Notes under the pieces: generated by a model
The model's database searches: none
Told to the model about the DNA's origin: nothing
Seen by the model: only the letters and a program-made list of their open reading frames with translations
Shown: positions 32,098 through 43,920 of the stretch, piece after piece
Numbering within the stretch: the first letter of the stretch is position 1
Layout of the letters: the number at the start of each line of letters is the position of its first letter
Position numbers and translations under genes: made by a program
NCBI RefSeq assembly: GCF_036669915.1
Contig: NC_089314.1
Coordinates: forward strand, 7,783,278 to 7,847,277
Direction: 5' to 3'
Length of the DNA: 64,000 nt
Source of the DNA: Pocillopora verrucosa
Lineage: Eukaryota; Cnidaria; Anthozoa; Scleractinia; Pocilloporidae

Positions 32098-35000
32098 ATG
32101 AAGCATTTTCTTCCCTTGGTGCTCTTGGTTTTCTTGGGAACCGAAGCTACTGAGAGGTAAGACTAAACTGGAAATTGTTGAAAAAGCAATTTCATCTAAT
32201 ATTTAATTGGAAAGAAGTTTGTTTTTTGAAACTAAGAAAAATCATACAAATTGACAACCCTGACGAACAATAAGAAATAGGTTCTATTTTTCCAAGACCC
32301 CAGGCAATATTAGTACAATATATCTTAGTTCTGATCTTCTAGGTAATGATTTTTAAACTTGGAATTCAGATATGACCATGCTCCATGAACTTAAGTCATT
32401 TTAAAAGAAGATGGAATTTTGGTCAGTCCTCAGAGATATCCATCAGAAGATAAAAATAGAATAAAAACGAAAATAATAAACTAAAGAAAATGGCGAATAT
32501 CTGCTACAAGACTTGACCAAATAATAAGCCGAGATCCCTCCCGAGGCTCGAAACCCAATTTAGAACGATTGGCTCTCCGATGTCCTACCAATCGAATTAC
32601 AGAGAACTCAACTGGTTTGACATTCGATCAAAAAAGTAAATTAAGCTTGGCTTAGCTTTGAATCTTTGGAGTTTTCGGCTGTTTAACGACGCTGAAAACG
32701 GCTGAATATTACCGAAAACCGAAACAATAACTTGAGTTGTTATATCTCACCTTATCGGAACAGTGATAAGTACCTTGAAACAGTTACACGTACAGTCATT
32801 CGAAGTATTGATAATGCAAACGGTTTTTTTTCAACTAGGGGAGAATAATGCAAAAAAACAACAAACAGTTGACCATGTGTTTTCAACAGATCTAATTGTG
32901 GTAATGAGTTAAAGATGGTGTTTAACGTTTTAATGCTAGTGAGAGAGTATCGTCGTGAGCTTCATTGTTCAGTCTGGTCAAGACATGTTTAAGGTGTTTA
33001 GAAATTCTTTATGCCGAATTCCGTAGTGAACTTCCATCGGAAAAATCGTCGAAAGGTTTTTCAGCAAAGCGCTCTCTCCCAAACCGACAGCTCTTGGTGG
33101 GCTATTGGGGACAAAATGCAATCGGTACAAAAGTCAGCAGACCGTACTGGGAGAAAGACCTGCGCTACTTCTGCAATCAACACAAGTTTGATATTTATTT
33201 GGTTGCATTTGTGCACCGGCTCTTTAGGGATAACAGAAATAGAGGTAAGGACATTGAGGAGAGATTCTTCGATGTATCGTTGATGGCGAAATTATGTTTT
33301 GCATGAATTGGCTTGGCTTTTTTTCCCATCCATTTAGCCTGATATATTCATTTAGGCGACCATTCATTCATTCCCTGTTTCGTGCATTCATTTATTCATT
33401 CACTTGCTTTCGGAGAGACTTTTCGTTGCATGCACATGACTTTAAATTTTCTAGTTTTTGTATTTTTGTCTAGTGACATAATCAGAATACGTGTATCTTG
33501 ATCGAAATTTGATCTTTGATTTCTACTTCGCACACGAAAACCTAACAGGAAATTTTAGAAGGAAAAATTTCTTAGGATCATGAAACCTGTATATCTCGAG
33601 AACATCGGTAAGGCCAGTGTTTCATGATGCACTTCACAAAAGCAAAGACCAGATAGAAGTATATTTAAGCCTTATAAGCAGGATAATTTTATAGAAGTTA
33701 TCAATTTCCTTGCACATTAATATTCTAGATGGTTATCCTGGGATGAACTTCGCCCATCACTGCAGTTATGCCCCAGACTCCCAAAACCCTGACCTTTTCG
33801 AGTGCGCTACTATCGGGGGCGGAATCAGAGATTGTCAGAAGCTAGGTAGGAAAATGCTGATATCCCTTGGCGGGGATACTTGTGACGGCAGCTTGGGGAC
33901 TACTGAAAACGCCAAGAAACTTGCGTACTATATATGGAATCTGTTCCTGGGAGGCAAGGATATGCAGGACAAAAGGCTATTTTTGTGGTAAAAATTAACT
34001 TCTTGGCCATCTTATTGTGCTCGATCACTCATAAACAAACAAAAATAATGAAAACTGAACTTTCTTCTAGGCCTCTTTCAGAGAGGAGATAATTGTTTAT
34101 GATTACAAAGTAAATTCAAATGTTTTTATGCACGAGTTCTGTTGCTGCTTTGCAATTTGGTTTTTCTTTAGACCTTTCTTAATTTCAAAGCATGAATTCC
34201 CAACTCTGGAGGAGAAAAGCCGAAAGATGAAAAAGTAAGAGCTTAAAATTGATTATCTAAAGAACAAACGTTAGAAATAACATGATCCCTTCATAGGACC
34301 GTGATGGATGGTGTCGATCTTGATATCGAGATAGGAAGCCATAGATACTATCCTGACTTTGTCCGTGAGATGCGCCGTCTTATGAACACAGATCCCAGTA
34401 AACAGTATCTAATAACCGCGGCACCGCAGTGTCCATTTCCTGATAAGTGGATGGGACCTCAAATACAAGGATCTGCACTGGAACGTATGTGTCTGTACAC
34501 TTTATGTCTCTTTTTTTGTGAGTGTTTATTGATTCATCATCCGTTGGTGAGTCTGTCTGAACATTGGTTCCTGGAGCACTAGGTCGTCCTCACGTAATAA
34601 TTTGTTTCCGTCAAATTCAATGGAACGTAAGCCCATTCAGGGAAAACCCTCGTAAACAGGGCAAGTTTCCCCTGAATAGACTGAATGGAGGTTGAATAAA
34701 GGGGGTAAGTTTCTGAAGAAGCTTTGGCGCTGCGTCGGTGGAAGAGTTAACAGGGTAATTAAGTTTTATCAACGGAGTTAATAACGTGAATTGGCCACCT
34801 TGAAGAGTTACAAAGCTGAAGTTTTCGAGAGTTAGCTCTTCGTTAGCCCTTCGCTTTGACGAAGGGCTAACGCTCGAAACGTCAGCCTTGTAACTCTTTA
34901 CGGTGGCCAATTTACGTTATCAAGTCAGATGATTGTACTAAATTACCCTGAATGGAGGTTGGCTTGGGGTTTGTTAATATATAAGCACCGACAAAAATAC

Positions 35001-38000
35001 GATGGTTTTTTTATTTTTAATTTTCTGGCCTGTTATCTGGTGGAGTCGATATTTCGGGCCGCAAAACGTTTTATCTACATGAGGGTCTTATTGGAATACC
35101 TAAAAGAGTTTTCATTGGAACTTCAGTTATGGAACTGTGGCAAAGGTTCCAGGTGCGGAGCTGTGGCGATTCCTTTATTTGAGACGATTTTTGACTGGAA
35201 TGACTGTAGAATTTAAAATTTAACTTGAAGTTCAGAAGTTATGATACCGTTTCTTTCTCTGTAGATTATGGCCAAGAATTTGACTACTTATTCATACAGT
35301 TCTACAACAATTACTGCTACCCTGGAGACCAGTACTTTTTACCTGTAATTGACACTTGGTTACAATGGGCGCGAAGTGTTCCTAATGGTCCGCTCATTGT
35401 TCTTGGCCTGCCGGCTGGACCGCAAGCCGCTGGCAAACCACATTACTATTTCCCACCTGATAAACTGGCTCACGTGTACAAGGTATCACTCCATGTGATT
35501 TTATTGACGATTACATCTTCTGAAATTAATAACTTCTGATTTGTTCGATCTATTGCATGGTTGATTAGAATAACAACAGCCCTTCTTCCCATTATTTCCA
35601 ATGCACGCGAGAGAAGTAAGTCAGCTGGGCGACAGTCTAGTTTGAAATGCTTCCAGTCAAATCTACGCTTGAATGTAGACATTCAGCCATCTTTATTTCA
35701 GCTTAAAACACCTTTGCATATCGTAAAAGATATATAGATGTGACGCAATCCACTAGATAATAAATGGTTATATAAGAGCATTATTACGACTGTTTTTAGT
35801 TTAGTTTGCTCAAATGAAGGGGACCCTTGCATAAAATGCTGGATCTCGCATACTTTACTTGGAAAGGGGCCAAAATAACGGAAATTGTTTTTCACAAAAG
35901 ACACAAATAATAGAGGTATGTTCGGTTCTTGATGGGGAATTTTGAAGTCAAGTTTTGCTTCTTTTTTTTTTGCCCACGCTCGGAACAGATGAATGTGATC
36001 TTTCTTAATACCCTCACTGTAGCAAATCCGAGACAAACCTGGTGTTGGTGGACTCATGTTTTGGGACTGCTCCTGGGTACAAAACAACATTGTCAACGGT
36101 AAAAACTACGGTATACATGCATTTGAGCTCCTGCGTGGAATTGCTAATCCCCCAACTGAGGCACCCAGCACGCAAGCACCTCCAACGACACCGCAGACAA
36201 CTACTTGCACATCAATGCAGTCATCAACTTCGACGCAGAAACCAACAACGCTTCAAACTACAAAACCACAGACCCAAAGACCGATTATTACTACGAAACC
36301 TCCGACTGGTAAGCTACCTATCACTAACAACGTTTTGTATCTACTGAAACAAATGAAAACATAGGCATGCTATGCATCCAAGAGTTATTTTTTGGGGGTG
36401 GGTGGATTACTTGAAACATTGTAAGTGATGTCTACATTTTTACAAAAGTAAAGAAGAGTATTAACGCGGAAAGGAACGAAAATGTCGAATTAACTCACAA
36501 ATAGGTATTTTGTGGTAGATTTTTTGAGTTGAGCGAATAACTTTAACCAAAAATAAACTGTATTGGTGCCATGGATACTTGTTAGTATACAAAATGCAGA
36601 CTGCAGACTGTAGACCGGATACAAATTGTAGACTAGGTACAAAATGTAGACTGCGGACTGCAGAGTGGATACAAATGTAGACTGAGAATCTAAAGAGTTT
36701 TTTCGTCTGGTATGTGATAACATGCATCTTCCAACTTGCCGAGCGTCTCGCAATCGCTTTTCCGTGATCAGCTTTCACGCTTATTTGCACTATAGTGGAA
36801 ATAATCCTGGCCCATTTCTTGATGAAAATCGATCGTAATGTAATTTCAAGCCTTCAGATTGTCGTCTCACTTTGTGCGCGAGTTGGTTGGTGTGATATCT
36901 GTACAAAAGTAGATGTATATGTAAATGTAAGTGAGATGTCACTATTGCATATTTAACCCGCGCAACATTCGAGAAACAGTTGACAGCTTTGCACGTGGTC
37001 CATATTATCATCTTTTTAAGCGATATGTGTTTATTTTGTTGACAAAAATGCGGACCGAGACCAAAACTGTTCCTTCGACTTGATATATTTTTGACGTTAT
37101 CGTGACGTGATCGTGCTACAGTGCACAGAACTACATTTTCTCTCGAAGAACTATCCACCATTTTCACAGCATGAGTAATACGCTTACTATAGGTAATCTG
37201 ATATCTTTCATCTGTCCAGTGGTATCGCATTTCTCATAAAGCGCGGTAAAACACACGTTAACAACACAAAAAAGCCAACATTTCTCATTCTAAAAGATGA
37301 TTCCATTTTACGAACCGCCCTATCCGAATCCCCCTTACTTCGATGAAATTTGAACACCTGTCAAACCAAAGAACAAAAACGGCGCTCTGATTGGTGCGAG
37401 CAACATATATACTACTCTCTATACGCTAACATAGATATTTTTTTTAATTAAAAAAAAAAGCTCAATAACATAGATGTTATTATTTTTTGTTAATAAACAA
37501 AATAGCTCGATAACATAGATTTTTTTTAATTAAAAAAAATAACTCAAAAACGTGTAGCAATAAAATAAAGACAAACAAAACTAGTCACCCTAGTAACGAT
37601 ATCGCTCTTCCATGTAGGTCTTCGTTTTAGTTCACTTCTCGGAAAGCAGCGCTTGCTCTCGTAGAGCGATTACTTACGAGTAAGATGCTATAAGCAACCC
37701 TTACTCTTGTTGGTAAATTACCAAATGAGACTAGGGGTCAGAGCTCACAGATGTAATATATTACAACTTCTGTACAGCTTTCTAAGAGAAAATGTAGGAA
37801 AGAGAGAGAGTATCACCTTCACGGATGGGTCAATCTTCAAATGTCAGTAAGACTTTTTCCGGGAGGTCTGTCGAACATCAAAGTTCATTTGAAATTCAAC
37901 TTTTCTTGTGCGATTGCGCTTTACGGACTGGAAGAAAAACGATGTTGCTTCAAGGTTGATTTTTTGTTTGTGAAAAAAATTCGGTTAAAACTTTTGCTGT

Positions 38001-38392
38001 TAGTCATTTTTTACTTCCGAAAGGGCCCTAAAAACAAGTAGTATCAACCTCAGCGAATGCGAAAAGGCGCATTTTATGATCACTCAAGTATGTCCGCGGG
38101 GATTTAGAGTTGTGAAAACTGTTGACGAAGATAGTACTAGGATCGACCTTTTCTAATGTTTATTATAATAGTTTATTCTAACTATTTACTAAAGTGCTTA
38201 ATAGCCTGTGAACCATTTCTTCCTATAGGTCCTGTAGACTGTTCAGTTGACGGTTATTTTCCCGACCCAGCAAACTGTTCCGGGTTTATTGTATGTTCTG
38301 CTGGTGTTGCGTATCCTAGAAGCTGCCCGCCAGGACTGAAATACAACAAGATAAGAAAGTATTGTGATTGGCCTCAAAATGTTCAGTGTTAA
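32098..38392 (+). CDS. secreted GH18 chitinase (class III/hevamine type) with CBM14 tail
   Basis: Seven exons, 32098-32156, 33027-33244, 33729-33987, 34297-34484, 35265-35482, 36023-36308 and 38229-38392, keep one frame for 463 residues. Residues 1 to about 18 form a signal peptide. The catalytic domain opens LLVGYWGQNAIG and carries the GH18 signature DGVDLDIE at 183-190, with Glu190 as the predicted acid. GLPAGPQAAG and GLMFWDCSWVQNN complete the barrel, as in class III plant and fungal chitinases. A Thr/Pro-rich linker, probably O-glycosylated, leads to a six-cysteine chitin-binding type 2 (CBM14, peritrophin-A) module at about 412-463. It should hydrolyse chitin outside the cell, in feeding, defence or development. 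The acceptor of exon 2 (33025-33026) is chosen because it is the one that keeps phase with exon 1. AATAAA lies at 38398. A MITE sits in the intron before exon 5. Confidence 0.85.
32525..32610 (-). mobile_element. degenerate tRNA-derived SINE
   Basis: On the minus strand, AATTCGATTGGTAGGACATC resembles an A-box/D-arm and GGGTTTCGAGCCTCGGGAG resembles a B box with one extra base. The anticodon arm is not convincing. It lies in the first intron of the chitinase gene. Confidence 0.4.
34590..34960. mobile_element. fold-back MITE, copy 2, with flanking element sequence
   Basis: The core at about 34766-34933 shares with the copy at 5058-5224 the arms 'ttggccacc...gaagagtt' and 'cagcctt.taactcttta', and the central 'gaagggctaacgctcgaaac' loop. 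To the left (34590-34765) is AT-poor repeat-like sequence with inverted 'ccctgaat / attcaggg' pieces. It lies between exons 4 and 5 of the chitinase gene. Confidence 0.75.
36585..36690. repeat. imperfect tandem repeat of 'gtagactg...gatacaaa' units
   Basis: Units such as GCAGACTGCAGACTGTAGAC and GGATACAAATTGTAGACT recur with small changes about four times over 105 bases in the last intron of the chitinase gene. Confidence 0.65.
37430..37560. repeat. AT-rich repeat cluster
   Basis: The phrase 'ataacatagat' followed by a T-run and an A-run appears about three times, broken by TTAATTAAAAA pieces. It lies in the last intron of the chitinase gene and is low-complexity sequence. Confidence 0.6.
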
Positions 38393-38397
38393 GAAGG

Positions 38398-38403
38398 AAT
38401 AAA
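38398..38403 (+). promoter_or_regulatory. poly(A) signal of the chitinase gene
   Basis: AATAAA starts six bases after the chitinase stop codon. Its closeness to the stop suggests a very short 3' UTR. Confidence 0.45.
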
Positions 38404-38599
38404 GCTACTACTTCAATGATAAATTTTAAGTGTCTTTTTAGCGCTCATCCTCCTAAGTTTATTTAATTTTCCTGAAAAATTAAAAACTGAAAACAAAAAA
38501 CTGAAAGAAACCTGAAGACGTTTTCGACGTCTTTAATCCGAGCTAGTGTAAATGACGTTTGTCGCAGATGCGACTGGCATATCGCTTAACTAGTCAATG

Positions 38600-38690
38600 A
38601 ATTATCTTCAGCTCCGTCGGTGGAGCATCTAGTAACTAAATCATAATTGACTGGTGTTCGAATCTCCGCTGTAACTCTTCTAGAACTTGT
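38600..38690 (+). mobile_element. tRNA-derived SINE remnant
   Basis: TCAGCTCCGTCGGTGGAGCA gives a paired D-arm and GTGTTCGAATCTC matches the RNA polymerase III B box well. The acceptor stem does not pair, so a working tRNA is unlikely. Confidence 0.45.
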
Positions 38691-40097
38691 CAAAATCATC
38701 GAGAACTTGTCCTGCCAAGTGTATTTGGCGCGCCGTAATATATCACTTGTAGATTTCTCTTGAGGGAAGAGAGGTCGTACCTGTATTTTTGTGCTTTTTT
38801 GTGATTGCCCAAAAATATATCCTTTATAACTTTACTTTACAAAAATTCCCTGATTTTCAAGTCATTTGATGTATTCATGTGATTCCAACGTTCGAGAATC
38901 AATTTTTTCTCGTTGTTTTTGTTCAACGAAGACAAACTGATAGCTGATCTTGCAGAATGAAGAGCAGCTGGCTATAAAAAGGAGCCGGTGTCCTTTGCGA
39001 TGGTTTCATTTGCGTATTCTAGCGAGTAGGTCACGCAAATTAAAGGCTTCTCACAAGAGTAATCGATGTGTTATTTTCTTGTAGAGAAATCTAAGTATAA
39101 AATAAGCAAATCCCTCATTGAAGTCTTTGAGCCAACTAGAAAACATTGATCACTGAAAATTTTTACTCCCCTCGATTGAGAAAATACTCTTAACATCTGA
39201 CGTCAAATATTGCGAAAGTGAGAATGCTATGTTTTGCAAAATAAGCGAAAATTATTCGTTTTTATTTCTTGTTCCATTTTGTTGTACTTTCGGTTATGGT
39301 ATATATAAGTTAAGAGTTTTTAATGTATTCTGAACAAGTTTCGTCCTAAGCAGTAAACTCTGATCTGGGCTTATTTTTCGTGCTAATATTTGTTTATTTA
39401 TTTATTTAAGTTATTTTTTCGGTCCAGCTGTTTCATTACATCTGACTTTTCCTACTGTACTTTTGTTGACGATTTTGTGCTTCATTAAAAGTGAGCTTAT
39501 TTCTCAGGCGCTACAACCATTTGAAACACGATGTACTTGAGATCGAAGGCTTAGATTTTTTGGTATTCGCACAAACGTCTAGCCTTTCAAATCTCATGAA
39601 GCTTCACTTATGGTTAAATTGAAAAATTAAGAACCTTTAGTCCAGCACCTATTTTTATTGCTTAAAAAAATGTATTTGCTCATTGCCACACTGCATTAAA
39701 GATGTTTTGAAAATGTTTTAAATTCCGCAATTAAACGAGGAAAAAGTAACACTCAGTAACCAGTCCTTTTGACGTTAACATTTTGGATTTCTTGCAGCGA
39801 GAGCAAGTGTATTTGCTTTTGATTCAATCGAAGAAAAATTCCTTTTAAATATAAAATCATTTCAACACATCAATCACTTAAGATTTTAATAAGAAGAGTA
39901 ATTTTCGAGAAAGAACCAACGTGATTGATATTTATACAGCTGTCTCATGATTGTCACTTTGTACAGTGGTGGCATAAGTGAAACTAAACATTTTAGCTCA
40001 AGTTGACTTTCGTGAGGTACTTAAGAATAAAGATAGAATAAAGTTGGTTGACTAGTTTCTTACGGAGTGCATTCAAGCTAAAGAGGAGTTTTCCAGG

Positions 40098-43000
40098 ATG
40101 ATTTGTAAAACAGCGCTCCTTGTCTTATTCTGCATCGCTTCCCAAAAGCTTGTAAAAGGACATTCATGGATGAGCTGCCCCAGGTGAGATTACTTAAAAA
40201 CCGTTTTTCCGCAAATTTGGAATCTCTTAGCGAGAATGACATTCTTTTAAGAAAGACCGTATATGATAAATATGACTTACACTGTTGCAGGCCTTTTGAC
40301 ACCTACCCAGACAAGGCTGGAGACACGACGGGACCATGCGAAAAATGGTACAAAGGTGAAGATTCATCTGGTTTTAGTAAAAAAAAAAGTTAATTTTTAA
40401 TTCGCTTAGTTTGATCGCAGAATGAATCAAACCTCTCTCTTTTCCGTCTCAAGGAGCTACAACTGACGTGCTGGCCGGGGATCGCCTTAAGGTTCGTCTA
40501 CTGACCTTGTTCAGTCTCAGAGAAATTAAAAAGAAACTTATTTTTCTGGGTGGATCAGCTTTCTAGTAATTTTACTAGATTATCTCTGCCACAATTAACC
40601 AGGTGCTTTCAACACAAAATCCATAGTCATTAGAAGGCAACTTTAAAAATTTCAAAAGACTTAAGTTTAAATGACGAATTTTTTCATTTAATCATTGTGT
40701 CAACAAAACTAATTTTTCACTCGTTACCTTTGATGTTTTACTATTGGAGCTCTGCTAACTTTTCCATGACCATAGATGAATAACTTGATTTTTTGGCCTC
40801 AAATTCAGTTTGGGAGATGACCATAATAGTAATGGTATTAATTATATTAGTTGTAATGGTATTAATAATAGCAATAATGGATATGACCATGAAATAAAAC
40901 CCAACATGGAAATACTGTTGTACGTTTCCTACAACTTTTTTTTGCCGGATTCAGCCGCCAATAAAGGAATTTCTCTGATTTATTTCGTCTATTACAATTG
41001 AAATGTCAAAAGTCACATAACTTCCTCTTTCATGCCTCAAATGTAACAGCAACTCCCACTTTTCTTCCTTTCGTTATTCTTAAGGTTGGGTGGACCTCTA
41101 ACAATCACGGAGGTGGATATGTGAGACTCGCCTTGGTTCCTGAGAGTCAGAAGGATAGTCATGAAGCTTACTTGAACAACGTACTGAAGTTGTGTGTTAT
41201 GGACATGATCAGAGGCCAGGCATGTTCCGCTTTGGTGACTGCAAGCATCCATGCAATGCAAGGCCAGGATGTCAGTACCAATCAGGCGAGTCACTTTGTC
41301 GAGATTTTCACAATATAAAGGCAGATGATGCAGTTGATGAATTATATAACTTTGCTCTGAGTGCTAGTCGCTAAATGAAAAATTCAACTCTACCAGAGAA
41401 AGGCATTAATTGCCTTCAAGGTATATTCAAAAGTTCGAATTCTGGTTTACCATATGTCTGATTGAAGTTTATATTTTATGGCAGACGTACTCGACAATGA
41501 GCGATACGATACAACCATTACCATTCCCTTCAACCTTGCTGATGGCATCTACATTCTACAATACAAAGCTGCTATAGGCATCGAGCTAAAGCCCTACTAC
41601 AACTGTGCAAAGCTTCGTGTCACAGGTGGTGATCCCAGTCTGGATTGTACCACAGATAAGGCTCCACCTGTTGGACCATGTAGACTGGGTCCACCAGGAG
41701 CTGGCCTCCCTCTTTCGAACCTCACCAACGATGCAAAAACTTGGAGACTTCTGTTTCCATCCAGATAAAGTCGGTGCAATTGATGACCGTATAAGGGAAG
41801 TGCCAATCAACGTAGATTGTGATCCCAGGATCACTTGTCAGGTGTCTGTGTCTCCAGCTGTTTGCAAGCACGAACTTGGCATGGACAAAATTGCTGTAAG
41901 TTGCTTATTGTTATATATGGACTTATGTACCATACATCCATCCACTCCTTCACTCATTCTTATAATCCTAAGCCTGTATCCCTTCTAGAGCATCTATCCA
42001 TCCAGCCAATTATCCATCCATCTCTCATCTCTTGGTTCACTTTATCGCTGGCTATTTCGTACATTTATTTCCTTTCTCTGTCGGTTTGCTCGTTAGTTTC
42101 AAAGTTTTATTTGATTTCATTTAATTTTAATCTTTATCTCTTGATTTGAATAGTTAATTTTTAGCTGTGTATCTTTCCATTTGCAGGATGCTTGGGATCC
42201 CAAGCAGCCCAACTGTGGTGTAGTCAAACCGCCCCCTCCACCTACTTGTGACGACGGGGTACAAAACCAGGGAGAACATGCAATCGATTGCGGCGGTCCG
42301 AATTGTAAAGCCTGTCCAGATGTCGCTGATACCGGTTACGAGGAGTACATAACACTTTCAATTTCTTCGTGACAGCATTGAAAATGATCAACAGTTTCAT
42401 TGGTGTCGAGCTCTCTTAAGCAAAATGAATATCACATCACCATTGTAATTTCCACGTTTGTTTACCTGTGCAACAACAAAAAAATCAACCGATACCACAA
42501 TTTTCGAATAGTGCCGGTATTCTTTTGAGTGTGGGGTCTTGTAATTTTTATGGAAAGGGAGGACAGTTTAACTTGCCAAAGGAAAGTGCAATACACTTAC
42601 CTGATTGGTGAACAGTGAAAATCTTGAGTTTCCCTCCGCAGCCGATAAAAATGCCATTTTACAACCGGAAGATTCAATCACTATACCGTTTTGTTTTGTT
42701 TTGTTTTAGGTACATCGAACATATAATCGACAATGAATGGTGTTCGGGATACGTAGTCACAGTCCTCGCGAAGATTAAGAGGTTTATGAATGGAAACTGG
42801 CAGGTGACGATCTTCTACGATTACCCACTGGAGATTGTGTCGCACTGGAACGCCGTGCTCGTCTCCCACAACAAATTTAGTAAGTAGCAATCTAGGGGTG
42901 TTTTTTATTTCTTTGATTTGTCGAATATTCATTTTAAGATTAATGATATCGAGTTTATTTAATGATCTTTTATTTAACGAGGACTTTAAGTTATTTCAAC

Positions 43001-43920
43001 CAAGATCACATCACCAGCTCTTAAACTGTTGGAATTATTCTCGAGGAATCTCGGCAAAAGTGTTCGTTTAGCTCAAGATAGCTTATCAGTCCTCTTTCAA
43101 TAAGCTTGCACCTCCAGTAATACATCAATAGGGCTGCCAGCAATTTCCATAGAAATGTAATAGTACCCATGAAATACTCGAGTTGATTATCACAGGAGGT
43201 CACTGGAATTATAGACCAAGTGACATTAACGCTGGCTCTCCTTTTAAGAGCAAACTTTTCTTCCATAGAGACAATCTACTCGTTTCAAGGATTTGCGTGG
43301 AACCAGTATCTGCAGAACGGAGATTTTATTGAGTTCGCTTTCGAAGGACATTTTACTGAGCAGAGGTCAACACCAAAAACTCTCCTACTGGAATGCTACC
43401 AGTGCCAGTCTTCCCCAAGTAGCCTAAGGGCATTCGCATTGAAACCGAAGACTTGCGAGGTGGGTTGCGTTGCAAGTCATGCTATAGAATAGGTCGGCGT
43501 CATGTCATTATCATAGGGTCAACTTGGCGTATCTAATTTTGACGTGAAGGAACTCGCAAAAATCATGCAAGCTTCAATCATGCAAGTGTCAATGATTCTT
43601 TTCCTAAATGGGTCTCCTCATTTAAATTTGTATTACCTTATTTAACAGCGTAAATAAATCTAGGGTCGATCACAGAAATACTCACTGTTTCAATGCCTGT
43701 CCTTCTGTTTGTTTTGTTTTTGTGTGTTCTTTTTTTTCAGTCCTTCGATCGCCCCTCAGGTTTCCAATGTCAGGAAAGGCGAAAATCTCTATGTTTTGTT
43801 TTTGTGTGTTCTTTTTTTCAGTCCTTGGATTGCCCCTCAGGTTTCCAATGTGAGGAAAGGCGAAAATCTCCATGCACGGAATATCGTGCACCCAAGCACG
43901 CTGTATTCCTTCTTCATTGA
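40098..43920 (+). CDS. secreted LPMO-like copper oxygenase with CBM2-like module (two frameshifts)
   Basis: Nine exons: 40098-40183, 40291-40355, 40454-40491, 41085-41360, 41485-41895, 42187-42344, 42710-42879, 43269-43459, 43822-43920; about 496 residues once two indels are discounted. After a 21-residue signal peptide the mature chain starts with His22 (HSWMSCP), and NNHGGGYVRL supplies a second histidine (71): the copper 'histidine brace' of lytic polysaccharide monooxygenases. Further marks are IPFNLADGIYILQYKAA and YYNCAKL. Next come a Cys/Gly linker (NQGEHAIDCGGPNCKAC), a CBM2-like module (GNWQVTIFYDYPLEIVSHWN ... AWNQYLQNGDFIEFAFEG) and a small Cys-rich tail. It should cleave chitin or cellulose oxidatively outside the cell; the CAZy family is not assigned. 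Two breaks: an extra TG at 41193-41194 and one extra A in the run at 41735-41739. The exon 4 donor is weak. It lies 1.7 kb downstream of a chitinase, same strand. Confidence 0.7.
41935..42035. repeat. CATC-rich simple sequence
   Basis: CATCCATCCA-type units recur in two clusters (about 41935-41950 and 41995-42030) within intron 5 of the LPMO-like gene. An imperfect tetranucleotide repeat. Confidence 0.6.
43711..43872 (+). repeat. 81-bp tandem duplication covering the last exon's acceptor
   Basis: Two copies, about 43711-43791 and 43792-43872, each carry a pyrimidine tract, the acceptor TTTTTTTCAG and the start of the last LPMO exon. The downstream copy has the intact Cys pattern (DCPSGFQCEERR); the upstream copy changes C to R (DRPSGFQCQERR). 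Only the downstream copy continues to the stop at 43920. Confidence 0.85.

Larger units (their letters stand above)
38393..40097. other. intergenic region between chitinase and LPMO-like genes
   Basis: It starts with the chitinase poly(A) signal and ends with the LPMO promoter side. A tRNA-like SINE remnant lies at about 38600-38690. No coding exon is supported. Confidence 0.45.

Noticed and set aside
38600-38690. A functional tRNA gene
   Set aside because: A good B box and a D-arm are visible, but the acceptor stem and anticodon arm do not pair, so it is treated as a SINE remnant.
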